Made by a program: the position numbers and the translations under genes. This document shows positions 35,262 to 47,520 of a DNA stretch of 64,000 nucleotides, one piece after another. The DNA is from Ochotona curzoniae (lineage: Eukaryota > Chordata > Mammalia > Lagomorpha > Ochotonidae): contig NW_024465751.1 in the NCBI RefSeq assembly GCF_017591425.1, positions 8,556,001 to 8,620,000 on the forward strand, in the 5' to 3' direction. The notes beneath the pieces were generated by a model that had not been told where the DNA came from, did no database searches, and saw only the letters and a list, made by a program, of their open reading frames with translations. How positions within the stretch are numbered: the first letter of the stretch is position 1; each line of letters starts with the position of its first letter.

Positions 35262-36045
35262 TCTACATCCCACTCTGAAGAACCATCTCCTTTTCATTGT
35301 GCAGCATGCCAATATGCAGGGTGATGTCCTTCGTTCTTTGTCAGAAGGTGAAGGAGAATAAGAGCAGTGCCCAGAGTTGACATTGCAAGCTACCCCTGTG
35401 AGGGAGTAAGGGTGTGGCTGGGCTGGAGCCAGGATTGGGAAGATGGTTCCAGGCCCAGGCCACCTCTTCACTGCTGTGTAGTTCCAGGTGAGTCAGTTTG
35501 TCCATGGGCTGCTAGTCAAGTCCTCTGTACCTACTTGTCAGGATAACTATAGGGCGCAGATGTGGTTGTGCGTCCTGGGTGCTGGCCCATCTGTTCTCGT
35601 CTGTCTGTTATTGCTCTAGCTAGGACCTGGACAGTCCTTATTTACCTCCAAAAAGACTTGTATTAGCATTAGAAAAACTCCCTTTGTGAGCATCAGTACT
35701 GTTGAATGAATTACTCCAGTTGTAAACAAATATGAATACAATCTCTACTTAGAGATATTATTAGTTTATTATATTATTTGATTAGGCTGGGGATACTTGT
35801 GAATATTGGAGTAGTAATCTGAATGATTTTCAGGATTGGGGATTGAATGTGTCATCTGCCCCTGCTTTGCAAGTATCTAGACCTTTCCTCCTCCCCTTTT
35901 ATACACACCCCTTATCAGACTTATCATCTCTAAGGTGCCCAGTCTATACTTGGTGGCCAGTGTGTCTGGTATTCTCTGGAACAGAGTTACTAAGTCTTTC
36001 ATACACACATAGCATTGGTCCCACACGAGGTTCTTCAAACGTTTG
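35262..36045. other. Unique AT-leaning intronic sequence
   Basis: Nothing recognised. Confidence 0.5.
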
Positions 36046-36308
36046 TGGAGGAGCTGGTGTTTTACCTGTCTGGTTAAAACACATGGATGCCACATTGCAA
36101 TGCCTGCATTTTGCTTCCAGTGCAGATGCTGGCAGGTGGCAGGGATGGCTGAGTCCCTGCCCACCTGTGAGGGAGACCTGAGTTGTATTCCCAGCGATTG
36201 GTCCAGCCCTGGTCCAGCCCCGGGGTTTGTAGGCTTTGGCCATGAAAAGTGCATGACAACACTCCTTCATCTGTTGATCTCTGTCTCTTTGCCCCTCAGA
36301 AAAATAAA
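36046..36308 (+). mobile_element. CSINE-related SINE, old, sense
   Basis: 'ggagctggtgttttacctgtctggttaaaac', 'cattgcaatgcctgc', 'gagggagacctgagttg', 'ctctgtctctttgcccctcagaaaaataaagg'. Diverged but in order, with tail. Confidence 0.6.
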
Positions 36309-36383
36309 GGAAGACATTTGTGGAAATTGGAATTTAAAAGATAAGCTTAATTTGGTGTGAAAAATTTTTAAGTTTATGCATAT

Positions 36384-36516
36384 TGAGGTACCTTCAAAAA
36401 ATTCATTGAGGTGTATATGAAAAAATCCTCAAATTACACAAGTTTAGTACCAAAGTAAGCCTATCTTTTAAGCCTACTTTTTTTTTTTTTTTACAAACTT
36501 TTGAAGGACTCTGGTA
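36384..36516. mobile_element. Inverted-repeat MITE copy
   Basis: Left end gaggtaccttcaaaaaattca at 36385 and right end acttttgaaggactctggta are imperfect inverted repeats. A T14 run is internal. Same family as copies at 50795 and 57169. Confidence 0.65.
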
Positions 36517-39500
36517 TAAACCTTTTTTTGAGAATGTTAAAGGTTTTGATTACTAGGTCTCTTCTAGAGGAAAAAGAAAATCTGCTCTTCCTTTCAAAAA
36601 GTGATATTTCCAACCCAAGTTCTCCCTTGAAACATACCATGTTGTCAGTCCTTTTTCTTTATGTTCTGACTCAAAAATCTTGTTCTCTGTTGCTCTCTAA
36701 TTTATAAGATCGCATTGCAATTGGCTTGGGTGGAATTTACTTAAGTGTAGTTGAGCCTTTGGATTTTCCTTCTGGCATGGACAAAAGCATCATTAATTAT
36801 GGAGATGCATTCCTTTTGCAAAATGACAAGATGGAGCGTTTCCTCGTGCCAGTAACCCAGCTGTCTCATTCTAATACTCAACAAAGACTTTGTACAGATT
36901 GTTTTTAATGACGTATAAGATACCAAAAAACAAGACAATAAAGAGAATGCAAGCTAGTTCACAGTTTGTTTGTCTAGAAAACAATACAGTGAAAAGCTCT
37001 TGCTTTTCTGTGGCTGTTTCTACCCTGGCAATGGGTTTGCAGTCTCGACTGTGGCTGCAAACCAAATGATTGTGTTCTGTTGTTATCAGAAAATTCCATT
37101 TGTTTAGACTATCAGTATGTGATGACCCTAAAGCCTGGTTCTCCTCTTGGCCCTCCAAGGAATCAGAGTTCACTGTTGAGTTGGTGATGGGCTTGGGCAT
37201 ATGATGTTGAGGGGCACCATCTGCTTGACCCTCTGCCATGGTTGAGTGGTGGCTCCTTAGGGTCCTACGGCTGTTCTTACATTAGCTTCTGTTGCTGCCC
37301 CTGGAGGTAGTGTACTAGGCTCTGTGGCTTTAACCTGTCATGTCAGAGGGCCTGGGTCCTGACTATACCTGCCTAGCCATCAGTTGACTGTCTCAGTAAG
37401 ATAATTCCTGATGATACCGGTTTGCCCTGTATCCTGTGGGACTCACCGTGAGGGGCATTGACCCAGATCCCACGTCGGTTCAGGGTTTGTTAGCAAGGCT
37501 GTGTGGCTTATCTGTGACTACCTGGATCTGTGGGAGGAACATCGGACGTGGCCAAGGCCAGCTTGCTCACTGTGTCTTCCTGGGTACTGTGCTGTGCTGC
37601 CTCTCATCTGCAGCTGGGCTTCCCTCTTTTGGAGGTGGTACCCCGTTTCTCCCTCGGGCACCCAAAAGGTAGCACCTGTGGGAACTGCCTAGGACATTTT
37701 GAGCCCCCGGCCCAGAGTGCCTGTGCGTGGGTCTTGGTTTTGGAATGTTGTCCAGGCTATGGAAAGGCTTTGTTTTCTGCTCTCAGTTCCTACGTGAGCA
37801 TTTCTCTTCCAGTTTTTCTGATGTAATATGTTTTTGAATAGTGGACCACTTCCTTTCTAATTACATCAGCATATAAGAGATGAGTTTTGTTTGTGTTTTT
37901 GCTTACTTTGGATGTAAATACTGTAATGTTAACCATCAGGCTTTAGAGCCCATGGAACCAGAACAGGACCAGCAGACTATTTCACCTGCTGTCGCTTGCT
38001 GCTTTAGAAACAATCAGGGAGAGGAACCAAGATGGTCTGAAGGTGGGAGAAGGTGGCTGACCATTGTTTATGCAAAAAAAACAAAAAAAAAAAGAGAGAG
38101 ACAAAATGGTTACCTGAATTTCAAATCCTCTGGGTTTGCGCCTTTATGTCTGTTATACACTTGTGACTCAAATGTCACTACACATGACTGAGGCTAGTCA
38201 GGTACTCCTTGTCTTCAGGAAACTGTGCCTCCCGGGGCATGTCTGCTCCCGTGTTGCTCCCCATCTTTGAAACAGGCACTGCTCAGCACTGGCCTGGACC
38301 GGACAGCAGCCTTTGCCCTGTGTTCCCCGTGCAGTGTGTGGACTCCCCTTCCTTATTGCAATCCTTCCACTTCCCTGGGGGCCCTTCTGGCCTGTCTGCT
38401 GAATTCCCATCCCACGGCCAGGGCCTTCCTGTTCTATGAGGTGTGAATCCCAAGGTTTACTCTGCTGGGGTGAGCCCCTGTCCCTGGGCCGCCCCTCACA
38501 CCTGTGACCTCTCCCATTGCCTGGAAGGAGGCCACGTTCCCTATGGATTCCAGCTGCTTTGCCTTGTGGCTGTTACCCCAGGGAGCCACTGTTATCCAAA
38601 TAGGGCTGAAGAGAGGGAAAGCAATGCAGACACTGGTAAATTTACAAACCACACGAGGTTTCAAATGGAAAAGAAGGGAGGTTATCCTGGTGCTAAGACT
38701 GTTGTAACCTTGAAGAAATCACTTAAAACCCTTCCACCCTGGCCAGAAGACTTGGAGATTCCATTTGCTTTTCCCTTGGGAGAAAGCTGAAGGTTGTAAT
38801 CCCCCTTTTTCTAACACTAAGACATAGGCGTCTATTCCATATGGGGAGATTTTTCTATTCTAGGTCATGACACTCAATCCCCATGTAGGCTTGAATAGGC
38901 TATTAATTTGCTTCAATGTAATTAAGAAGCTGTCTCCCCGTGGTCTACAGAAACGGCCCATCTGATTTTGAGGGTCTTCGTGGCCTTGCTTATTAGCCTT
39001 TCTCTGTGAGGGATGGAACCTGGAGTAATTGATGCAGAGTAGCCAGGACCTCGGAGCAAGGAATGTTGGGGTGAGGGCTCCCTGTGTTATAGAAGGGGAG
39101 GCCTTCACTCAGACCTGGCACCAGGAATGTTCTCTGACACATGTAATAGGCTGTTGAGTTTCTCTGTTATGAGTGGTCAGGGCCTGGTGTTCTTTCAAAT
39201 GCATGAATATAATGGAAGTTCTCTAATAATATGCCATTAGCATAATAGCTATGTTATATGCCACTAATACAGTAGGTTATAATTGGGTTCTGGAAGCCGA
39301 GCACCAGACAAGGTTGGCATGTAGACGACCTTATTGTTATTTTTATTTCTCAGATGTAATCCTCTCCACCTCCACTTTGGGGTGATGCACCCTCCTACCA
39401 GGCCCTGTCCTCGGGCTCAGCTCCCAGGGCTTCCTTCTTACACACTCTGAGAGCGAGGCAGCAGCTGGATGCTGCTCCGGATTTTGACATCCAGAGGAGA

Positions 39501-40394
39501 TGACACTCCTGTGTGGGTGACTCCTCTCCCTCTCTCTTGACCTGAGCCACCCGACTCCTGGCCTTGCCTGGGGCTCTTGCTCTATGTCCACATCCTACAC
39601 CCTCCATCATATTGTCCTGCTGTAGGGGGAAGCCCTCCATTACAGATGGGATTGCTCCAACTCAGTAAGAAAGAAATTGCTGTTGGAATATTTCAAGGGG
39701 AATATTTTCCTTTTATGCAATATATTGAAAACTGAAGTTCTTAGTCTTAGTTTTCCCTGTGTGGTTTCAAGGGCTCATATATGAATACATAAGTAATGAG
39801 CAAGCCAATTTGACTTAATATTTCACTTACTCTAATTCTTTGTTACTTTCTATAGGATTTTTTTAAAGTAAGTGGAAAGAATATCTTGGCGGCTATAAGA
39901 GATTTTAATTAATGCCCACATAGTGGCTATGTGAGGGTAATTCCCTTTTTGAGGGTGGCCATTGGGTTTTAGTCCTGGGTAAGTCCTGCACCCTGTGTTC
40001 TATGCAGGCTTTCTTGTTGATGGCTCAGGCAGCTTTCCAAACTGTTTTAGACTTTGTTACAAATGTGTGTGAAATTTTGAGCTTCCCAGAGCCCATGAAT
40101 CTTCTGTGGGTATCTCTGAAGTCAAGTTTGAGATTGGATGGACAGGGCAGGTTACAGAAGAGGCGTGTAGTACTGTGAGTTTCTGTATCACCTGCAGGTT
40201 TTCCATTGTGACCACAGGGTGGCTGGTTCCTTGATAAGCGAGTATGAGCAACTGTCCACAGTCAGAGGGCCAGTCCAGCATCGGCAGAAGACTCCTCAAG
40301 CTCAGAGGCAAGATGTGGGCCCAGCCGGGCAAACTCTGCAGAGTGGAAGGGAATCTGTGTACCTCAATACAGTAACTCAAGGGAGAAAGGAACC

Positions 40395-40408
40395 GTTGCT
40401 ATGGAAAC
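40395..40408. promoter_or_regulatory. RFX X-box-type site
   Basis: GTTGCTATGGAAAC, differing from the site at 33363 at one position. In non-repeat sequence. Binding is inferred. Confidence 0.45.
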
Positions 40409-40675
40409 CAAGGCCTTCTTAAATCCTCACTGGTGGACAAAGATGTCTGCTCTGATTCTCCAGCTTCAGTGAGGCTGGTCACACTTGCTTATGAGCATGT
40501 TTGTGAACATTTAATGAAACCCTCTTTTATGTGGAAAAGAACCAGCATCTCTTCCAATGAGAGTCTGATGCTAGGCTTTCTTGTCTGCTTAAAGGACTGG
40601 CCTTCCCAAAGTTACCTCCCCTCTTGTGGGATTCAGACCTTGCCTTGGCGGAAACACCACTCGGCACCTGTTATA

Positions 40676-40690
40676 GCTATAGAATTTCTT
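40676..40690 (+). repeat. Left target-site duplication of SINE
   Basis: gctatagaatttctt, identical to 41014-41028 across the SINE. Confidence 0.95.
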
Positions 40691-41013
40691 TCTTTTTTTT
40701 AAGACTTGTTCATTTTTACTGGAAAGTCAGATTTACAGAGAGGAGGAGAGACAGAGAAAGATCTTCCATCCACTGGTTCATTTCCCAAGTGGCTGCAATG
40801 GCTGGGGCTGAGCTGATCTGAAGCCAGGAGCCAGGAGCTTCTTCTGGGTTTCCCACACAGGTGCAGGGTCCCAAGGCTTTCAACTATCCATGACTGTTTT
40901 CCCAGGCCACAAGCATGGAACTGGAAGGGAAGCAGAGCTGCCAAGATACAAATTGGCACTCGTATAGAATCCTGTTGCAAGGTGAGGACTCTAGACTACC
41001 GTGATAGGTCCTG
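40691..41013 (-). mobile_element. CSINE with perfect 15-bp target duplication
   Basis: 'actggaaagtcagatttacagagaggaggagagacagag' to 'ctagactaccgtgataggtcctg'. The identical 15-bp flanks define its limits exactly and suggest a fairly recent insertion, although the head has drifted. Confidence 0.96.
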
Positions 41014-41028
41014 GCTATAGAATTTCTT
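41014..41028 (+). repeat. Right target-site duplication of SINE
   Basis: gctatagaatttctt, partner of 40676-40690. Confidence 0.95.
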
Positions 41029-43580
41029 GTGTGTATGTATCATTCAAGGGAGTTTGCATCTTTGGATGGCAAGGTCTCGTGGAGTCATACTTCATAATGG
41101 AAGTAGCAAATACAAGGCAGCCATTATGTGGAGCTGGGTCAGTGAGATTGCAGAGCCTATGCCACCCTCGGATCCGCAAATTAAGGTAGAAATTGGACTA
41201 AAGTAAAGGGAGATAGGTGTGTATGTTTTTAATGGGGGAAAAAAATCAGTTGGTTTGCAAGTTCCATGATGGTCAAGTTCCAGTCCTCTCCAGGGCTCAT
41301 TGGACCTGTGCTGAATAGAAGGCTGAATTGGTGCTCACCAGGTGCTGTACTCAAGAGGTGGTTATTTGAAAAAAAGAAATATGTGTGCATGTCTGTTCTT
41401 CCAGGGTAAGAGATTTGGAGTGATACAGAACAAGGGTCTTAGAGTCTGGAATTATTCCTATGAGACCATACTCATCTCCTTGTCTTCAATATGTACACGA
41501 ACCTTTAGCAAACACCATCTGTAAATTCATTCAATGGATCAAAGTAGATCAAACTAAGATTGTAGTTTGAGAGGGAGCAGCCCCAGGGCCTCACCTCCAT
41601 ACTGGTGCTGTTGTAGCATGAAAGGTCCAGGGGATCAAAACCTGTAGGAGGAAACATAGATTTGGTTGTCCTTTCTGTTGGGCAGCATGACCAGCACCAG
41701 GCACACAACTGGCATCTGGAGATTACCTAGGGATGGGACTCGGAAAATATGCACAACTGTTCTTGATTTTTGTTTGTTTTTGAAGAAAAGGCAATGAATC
41801 CTTGAACTCTGAGCAAGAAACAAGCACATTTTAAAATTTGTGGTACTCTGCCAAGGGGGCTGTTAAAGGATCTTGAAACTGCTTTGGTATTCATGCAACA
41901 AAGGTAGATACTTTCTGTTATAAATATGCTGCTGGGGTGCTGACCTGACTTGATTTCTGCTTTATGCATACCTCTCAATCTCAATAAAGAAAAAAAGCCA
42001 AGATATGCTGTATTGTGAAAAGTTCGCATCCGTCATCTGTGGATGGGTCAGACCCAGACTGCTGCTGGCTCAAAAGCTGTGAGTGGTCTTTCTTCTGAGG
42101 TTTGAAAACAAAAGAATAGGAGAAGCTTTTGGTGACATGTGAAACCAATGTGAAATTTAAACTTCACAGTGCATCCATAAGTCTTTGTTGGAACACAGTC
42201 CATTCTTTCTGGTTTTTGTGTGTGGCTACTTCCATATCCCAGTGGCCTACAAAGCCTGAGGTGTTTTCAGGTGCATTTCCCTTATTGGAAATGCTTGAGA
42301 CAAGGAGTGTTTGGTATTCCATGTTTTGGAATAGTTATAAGATAATGGCATATCTTGGGGATAGTACCCAAGCCATTCTTATGTTTCAGGTATACCTTCT
42401 AGCCAAAGCATAACAGTAATTTGATACAACACTTTGGATAATTTTGTGTATGAAATAAAGTTTTTGGTATGAAATTTTCCAGTTGTCATATGTCATGCTG
42501 TTGGTCAGAAGGTTTTCAATTTTAGGCCATTTTGTACTTTAAAGATGCTCACCATGGACCAAGTGATGTTTTTTCAAGAAATTACCCTGATTTTCATTTA
42601 GAAAGAAGTACTTTGGGAGGAGTGGATAGGGAGGAGAGGGTGGTCTGATCCCATCCCCTCCCACTCTGTCACCCCCTACATATACCCTGGTTTGTGTATC
42701 CCCTACATATACCCTGGTTTGTGTATCCCTAGGTTAAGATTCCCTCTGTGTTCCTGCCCAAGTACCTTTGCATTTCTGAATACTGTATTTTTCTTTGCAT
42801 TCCATAGAGAATACAGTGTGAAAATGTTCATCTCACTGACTTTATTATGTGTACAGTGAGGAGAACTTGACATGATATACCATGCCAAGTTGTTTTAATC
42901 AGCGTGTGTGTTAGCCTGCGATTGATTGGCTGATCTACAGGGACTGCGTTCTGCAGGTTTGTCTCTGGATATGACACTGTGATCTGTATGTACCCTTCTG
43001 TGAGATTCTGTGACTGAGCTCACTTTGTACAAAGACACTGAAGCCCCAAAGCTTAGATTCAAATAGAAGCCAAACCAACTGTGACTCTTTTCCTGGAAAA
43101 CAAGACTGAACACCTTGAGGAGGTTGGGTCTGCTGGCTTGGAGGAATCCAAGACGGACAGTAGTAATGATGATGTTGTTAGCTTTGCCGTATATGAAATT
43201 TAGATCTGAACCTCTTCTTCATTCAGCCAGAGCTATGGTAGAGCAGGGCAGGGACAGTTGAGTGGCCTCATCTTCCGGTTTTTCCCATGTGAGATTTTGA
43301 GCTCTTAGTGTTTGGGTGATAGTGAAACATACACTTGGTAAAAATGGTTTCTGGATCATGGATTTAGATAGCAAAGCTGGAATGAACCAGTGATGAAGAG
43401 CTTTGCTTATGTTGTGTCATTTTTCTCTCCATTTTGCTGCAGTGTTTTTACTTGTTAAAGAACTTAGTCATTAATTTAAACTTTGTGTCTTTCATGCACA
43501 TTAGGAATGACTTCTGCTTTGTGAAAGTCCTGTTTCATAGTCTCAAGTTATTATGTATTTTAAAGAAATCATTAATAGAG
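41029..43580. other. SINE-free intronic sequence
   Basis: Contains the 27-bp tandem duplication at 42673-42726. Near 41983 an AATAAA followed by an A run resembles a retroposed tail, but no source gene is recognisable upstream. Confidence 0.5.
42673..42726. repeat. Exact 27-bp tandem duplication
   Basis: Unit cccctacatataccctggtt plus tgtgtat occurs twice without mismatch at 42673-42699 and 42700-42726, followed by the start of a third unit (ccct). Confidence 0.95.
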
Positions 43581-43790
43581 TCCAGTCCAATAGCCTAGTG
43601 GCTGAAGCCTAATCTTGCACGTGCTGGGATCCCATGTAGACACTGGTTCTTGTCCTGGCTACTCTACTTCCCATCTAGTACCCTGCTTGTGGCCTGGGAA
43701 AGCAGTTGAGGATGGCCCAAAACCTTGGCACCCTACATCCAAGTGGGAGACCTGGAAGAGGCTCCTGGCTTTGGCTTTGGATTGGTGCAT
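43581..43790 (+). mobile_element. CSINE, 3' truncated, sense
   Basis: 'tccaatagcctagtggctgaagcctaatcttgcacgtgctgggatcccatg', 'ggttcttgtcctgg', 'ctgcttgtggcctgggaaagcag', 'tgggagacctggaagaggctcctgg'. The pyrimidine stretch and tail are absent. Confidence 0.92.
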
Positions 43791-45737
43791 TGTAATGCCA
43801 GGAGTTGCTGGTTCATCATACAGTTAGTTGGCCTTGAATCCTGCAGTAGAGAACCAAGCACACTGCACAGAAGGGGCGGGCATCTGAAGAAAGAAAATTC
43901 AGGGATAATAGACCTTGCTCAAAATCAAGTCAATAGGAAGCCACATTGTAGGATTGAGTTATTCTATTTCTGTGCATCTTCATTTAGTGTTTTCTCATGG
44001 AGTTTGCTGGCAGGTTACATGGAAGGCCTACGTGCTGGACAGACTAGTAAAGTGTCAGGGCACCCTAAGCCCCTTCTTCAGCCTCTTAATGGCAAGGTTA
44101 TACCGCTTGGCAATCCAGCCATGTAACCCCAAGGGTCAAAAAGCTTGGGATTTCCTGGCTGTGTTTTTTCAGCCTAATCATTCTCCTCATTCCTCTTAGT
44201 CGATTCTGTCTGTTGTCAAATGGAAACAGTGGGCATGACAAAGGTGGTTGGGAGTTTTAAGAAGATTGTGCAGCACTTGAGAATGGGTTAACGAATAGGG
44301 ACAGTAATAAGCCTGGCCCTTGCGCAGCCTGATTGGTTGTGTTTTCCCAAAAGGTTCTGGAGGGAGCCCTGTGTCCTCAGAGGTAATTTTCCCAAGATTC
44401 AGTGTGGAGGTCCTGGTGCACCTTAAACCAGGTTCCAGGCTGAAATGCCCAGTCTTTTTCCCTCATCTGCTCTCCGAGGAGGTGCCTTCCTGTGGCTAGA
44501 GATACAGGGATGCATTTTGCAAGTGGGTGGCACCAACGGACAGAAAGGGCTTATTAACTGCTTTCCCAACAGCTCTCATGTTGTTTTTCAGGCAGATTTG
44601 TTGGTTGGTTCAGTGCTGTTTGAAATACTTCAGTCCTAAGAGAGCGGGGCTGTTTTTTTCTGCTGGACCTGCTTCAGTTCTTGCTTCAGGATGTCCCTAA
44701 CATGAAGCAAGAGATGTGTGCAGTCCCTAGTCCCCATCTCTGGTCTTTCTGTAGTAACATAAAGGGATTGGATTCATGTGTGCTGCCTCAGCAGGAGAAT
44801 GAAGTCATCGTGCTGAAAATAGACCAGGCAGTAGCTGAGAACAGTTCCCTTCCTGCCCCTGCCTCTCCCTCTCTCATCTACCCTAGGGACTTTTGCAGGG
44901 GATTTCAGAACCATCGCCTGGTATTCCGTTCCCTTGACATGCCTGCATCTGGGGCACATGTGAGGTTACCCCTCTACGTGCAGCAAACTCGAGCATACTT
45001 TGTTTCTGATTGTAGCTTGTGCTGTCAGAAGGGGTGTGGGCTCCTCTCTGGCTGGTTATTTTTTGTGGCTCTCCCCTATCCTTCCTCCTGAGCCACCGCT
45101 GTGTGCCTCAGGCCTTAGAGCACAGCTCACCTGATGCACATAATGCCCCAAGCCAGTGCATGGCATAAGTCACTTCTTGTTCAACCTGGGGTGACCCTGA
45201 AGGTTGGTCCTGAACCCAGTAAATGGGTTTGATCCTTTAAGAAATTGACTTCATTCTCTTTCCTGGACAGTCTGTGATAGGCTTTGATATCCTTCTTACT
45301 TCTCCACATTTTTGAGCAAATGAAAATATTGCTATATACTACATTTAATATGGGTCTGTCTTAGTACCTCAGTTTATACTTGTTGGAAAGAAGTATGTGC
45401 TTAGTGAACTAGTGCTCCTGCAGATAATGTTGCAGGATATTCCCCTGGACATCTCTAAAGCTGTCCTGTGGGTATGGCTGCTTGATTTCCCTCCAGACTC
45501 TCCAGAGGGTGCTTTTCTTGCAGGGAAGTGTGGTCCATTGATTAGGATTTTTCTTGCACAGTCACTGAATCCAGCAAAAATTGAGCTTTTGTTTGTCTTA
45601 CTGCCATCTTCTTACAAGCACTTTTGAACGTGATGTTTTTTGAACACGAACTCTCAGTGTCTTTGTCCTAAGTTATTTTTGCAAAGGGAAAGGACATTGG
45701 CCATGGCTATATTTCTTGGGGGGCAGGATATCACATT
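43791..45737. other. Unique intronic sequence
   Basis: Nothing recognised. The 136-residue plus-strand open frame at 44681-45091 has no identifiable domain and no splice context. Confidence 0.5.
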
Positions 45738-46008
45738 CTTTTTTGTTAAAATCATTAATTGAAAAGCTTCTACCCACTGATTCACTCTTTAAATGTCTGA
45801 AATGACCTGCACTGGGCAAAGATGAACCTGGTAACCAGAAAGCTAGTCAGGGTCTCCTGCTTAGGCTGAATGGACCTAACCATTTAAGTTGTCACTTGTA
45901 TCTGCTGTGTCAATAGCCATAAGCTGGAACTGAGTGTTGGAGCTGGATGTTGAACTCAAGGACTCAGATATGACACCCAAGGCATTTAACCACTCACCCT
46001 GCTGTATT
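45738..46008 (-). mobile_element. CSINE-related SINE, strongly decayed
   Basis: 'gattcactctttaaatgtctgaaatgacc', 'gtcagggtctcctgc', 'agccataagctggaactgag', 'cccaaggcatttaaccactcaccctgctg'. Order fits an old antisense copy. Confidence 0.6.
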
Positions 46009-46562
46009 CTTCAAAAAAGTGGTGGTTATGAAAGTGTTGTCTACTGTTAGTCCTATATAAGACTTGCCACCTAGATTGGAGTTGAGAGTTGACAACCTCT
46101 GTTTTCAAACTTGGACTTGGAACATCCCAAGCAGTTTTATTGCTGTCATTCATCTTTCTTGATCTTGAAAGTTGGGGTCACCCAGTAGGAATGGGAGATA
46201 TCTCAGAAAATTCCACCTTGAACATCTGAAAAGCTGTCTTTTCTTTATGGTAACCTTTTTTGTATGTGAGAGGGGGTTCCATGCCGTGTATTCTGTGAGT
46301 TTTAGAAAAGACAGCCAGTGAGAGCAAGACTGGTGGAGGAAGACTTTGTGAATGAAGCAAGGCCCTTCTGTCCATTGAGCACTGGCCTGAATCCGGGCAG
46401 GAAGCTGCAGGACAGCATAGCAAGAGGAGCTCAGCTCGGGTGGGAATCTGGATCAGAGGTGATAGATTGGAAGCAATGAAAGGTGAGAGATTGGTGTGGG
46501 TCTAGGAGGTTAGGTAAAAATTGGATTCTGAGGGAGGGCTTGGAGGAGAGTCTTGAGAGCAT

Positions 46563-46690
46563 GCCATGGTTTGAATACCCTCTTATAAACTCAAGCATTT
46601 GGTCCCCAGAGTCTCACTTTAATGGTTAATGGAACTAAGAGGATGGAAGCCTAATCCAGTTAGAGTATTCTTCAGGGGATGATTCTGTGT
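46563..46690 (+). mobile_element. Possible MaLR LTR fragment
   Basis: 'gccatggtttgaataccctcttataaactcaagcatttggtccccagagtctcactttaatgg' and 'ggaagcctaatccagttagag' recall MaLR-type LTR starts. An old, non-coding scrap if correct. Confidence 0.3.
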
Positions 46691-47267
46691 TTCCTTTTGG
46701 TGTTTTCAGGCCTCCTGGCATACATGCCTTTTTGCCATCAAGCCATTTTGCCGGGATGACTTGGGAGTCTTGACTGGGAAAAGAGTGCTCACGTCTCCTC
46801 CCGACAGCTGTAGTCTGCAGTTGTCCTCTTTAACCATGGTGGTAGTGGCATGAATTGGTTTCTTAGAAACTAAGAGCTGGAAATTCTTTTTATTGCCTGT
46901 CTTTAACCTGAAGATTTCAGTGTACCTAGTGTAAGCATTCGAGTGGAGTGATGCCGTGAAAGCCCTTGGGTGTGATACTCTCTTCCTTGCTTTTAGCTGT
47001 GTGTCTTGTGTGATTGATTCGAAGCGTATTGTGTTTGCTGAGCTCTGCACACATTGGCATTTAAGTTAGTAGGTCCTTGTTGATTTCCGAGACTCTTGCA
47101 GGTGGAACACAAGTCAGGTGTTCATAACCCAAGCCCATAGGGCTGTATTGGCTGACCCTGGTGTGACTGCTCTGCTGTCCCTGTATGCCTTGTTTGTAAG
47201 TGTTCTGGCCGGAGCTCCTTGCTCCTTCTCCTGCCTGCAGTGCTGTTGCCCACACCTGGTTATGGCT

Positions 47268-47520
47268 TCAGCTCACACATGCTCTCTGAAGGGCTTTCCC
47301 TGACCATCCTCATTCCCCACTCCTTCCCTCACTTCCTCTTGCTCGGCTGTGTTTTATGGCATCCTTACGTTTCAGTCACATTTGATGCATGAACTTTTTT
47401 TTGGCCTGCTCCTTCCTGCTTTGCCTGTTAACTCCACAAGGTTATAACTTGGCTGCATGTATCTCTGTCTCCACAGTACCTGGGCTCAATAAATATTTAT
47501 TGAGTGAATGAATGAATAAG
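47268..47520 (+). mobile_element. L2 3' end, sense, well preserved
   Basis: 'ctgaagggctttccctgaccatcctcattccccactcc', 'aactccacaaggttataacttgg', 'tctctgtctccacagtacctgggctcaataaatatttattgagtgaatgaatgaat'. The terminal TGAATGAATGA-type repeat is diagnostic for L2. Confidence 0.88.

Larger units (their letters stand above)
36517..40690. other. SINE-free intronic sequence
   Basis: 4.2 kb with no SINE recognised apart from an A-rich tract near 38074-38100. A 103-residue open frame at 37880-38191 ends in an A-rich Lys run and shows no known domain. No exon recognised. Confidence 0.5.

Noticed and set aside
41930..42000. AATAAA followed by an A run, considered as a processed pseudogene 3' end
   Set aside because: No recognisable coding sequence or target duplication upstream; too weak to call.
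42673..42726. Repeated units considered as a CRISPR array
   Set aside because: Two head-to-tail units without spacers, in a mammalian intron.
44681..45091. 136-residue plus-strand open frame
   Set aside because: No domain, no splice or promoter context, in the middle of an MTSS1 intron.
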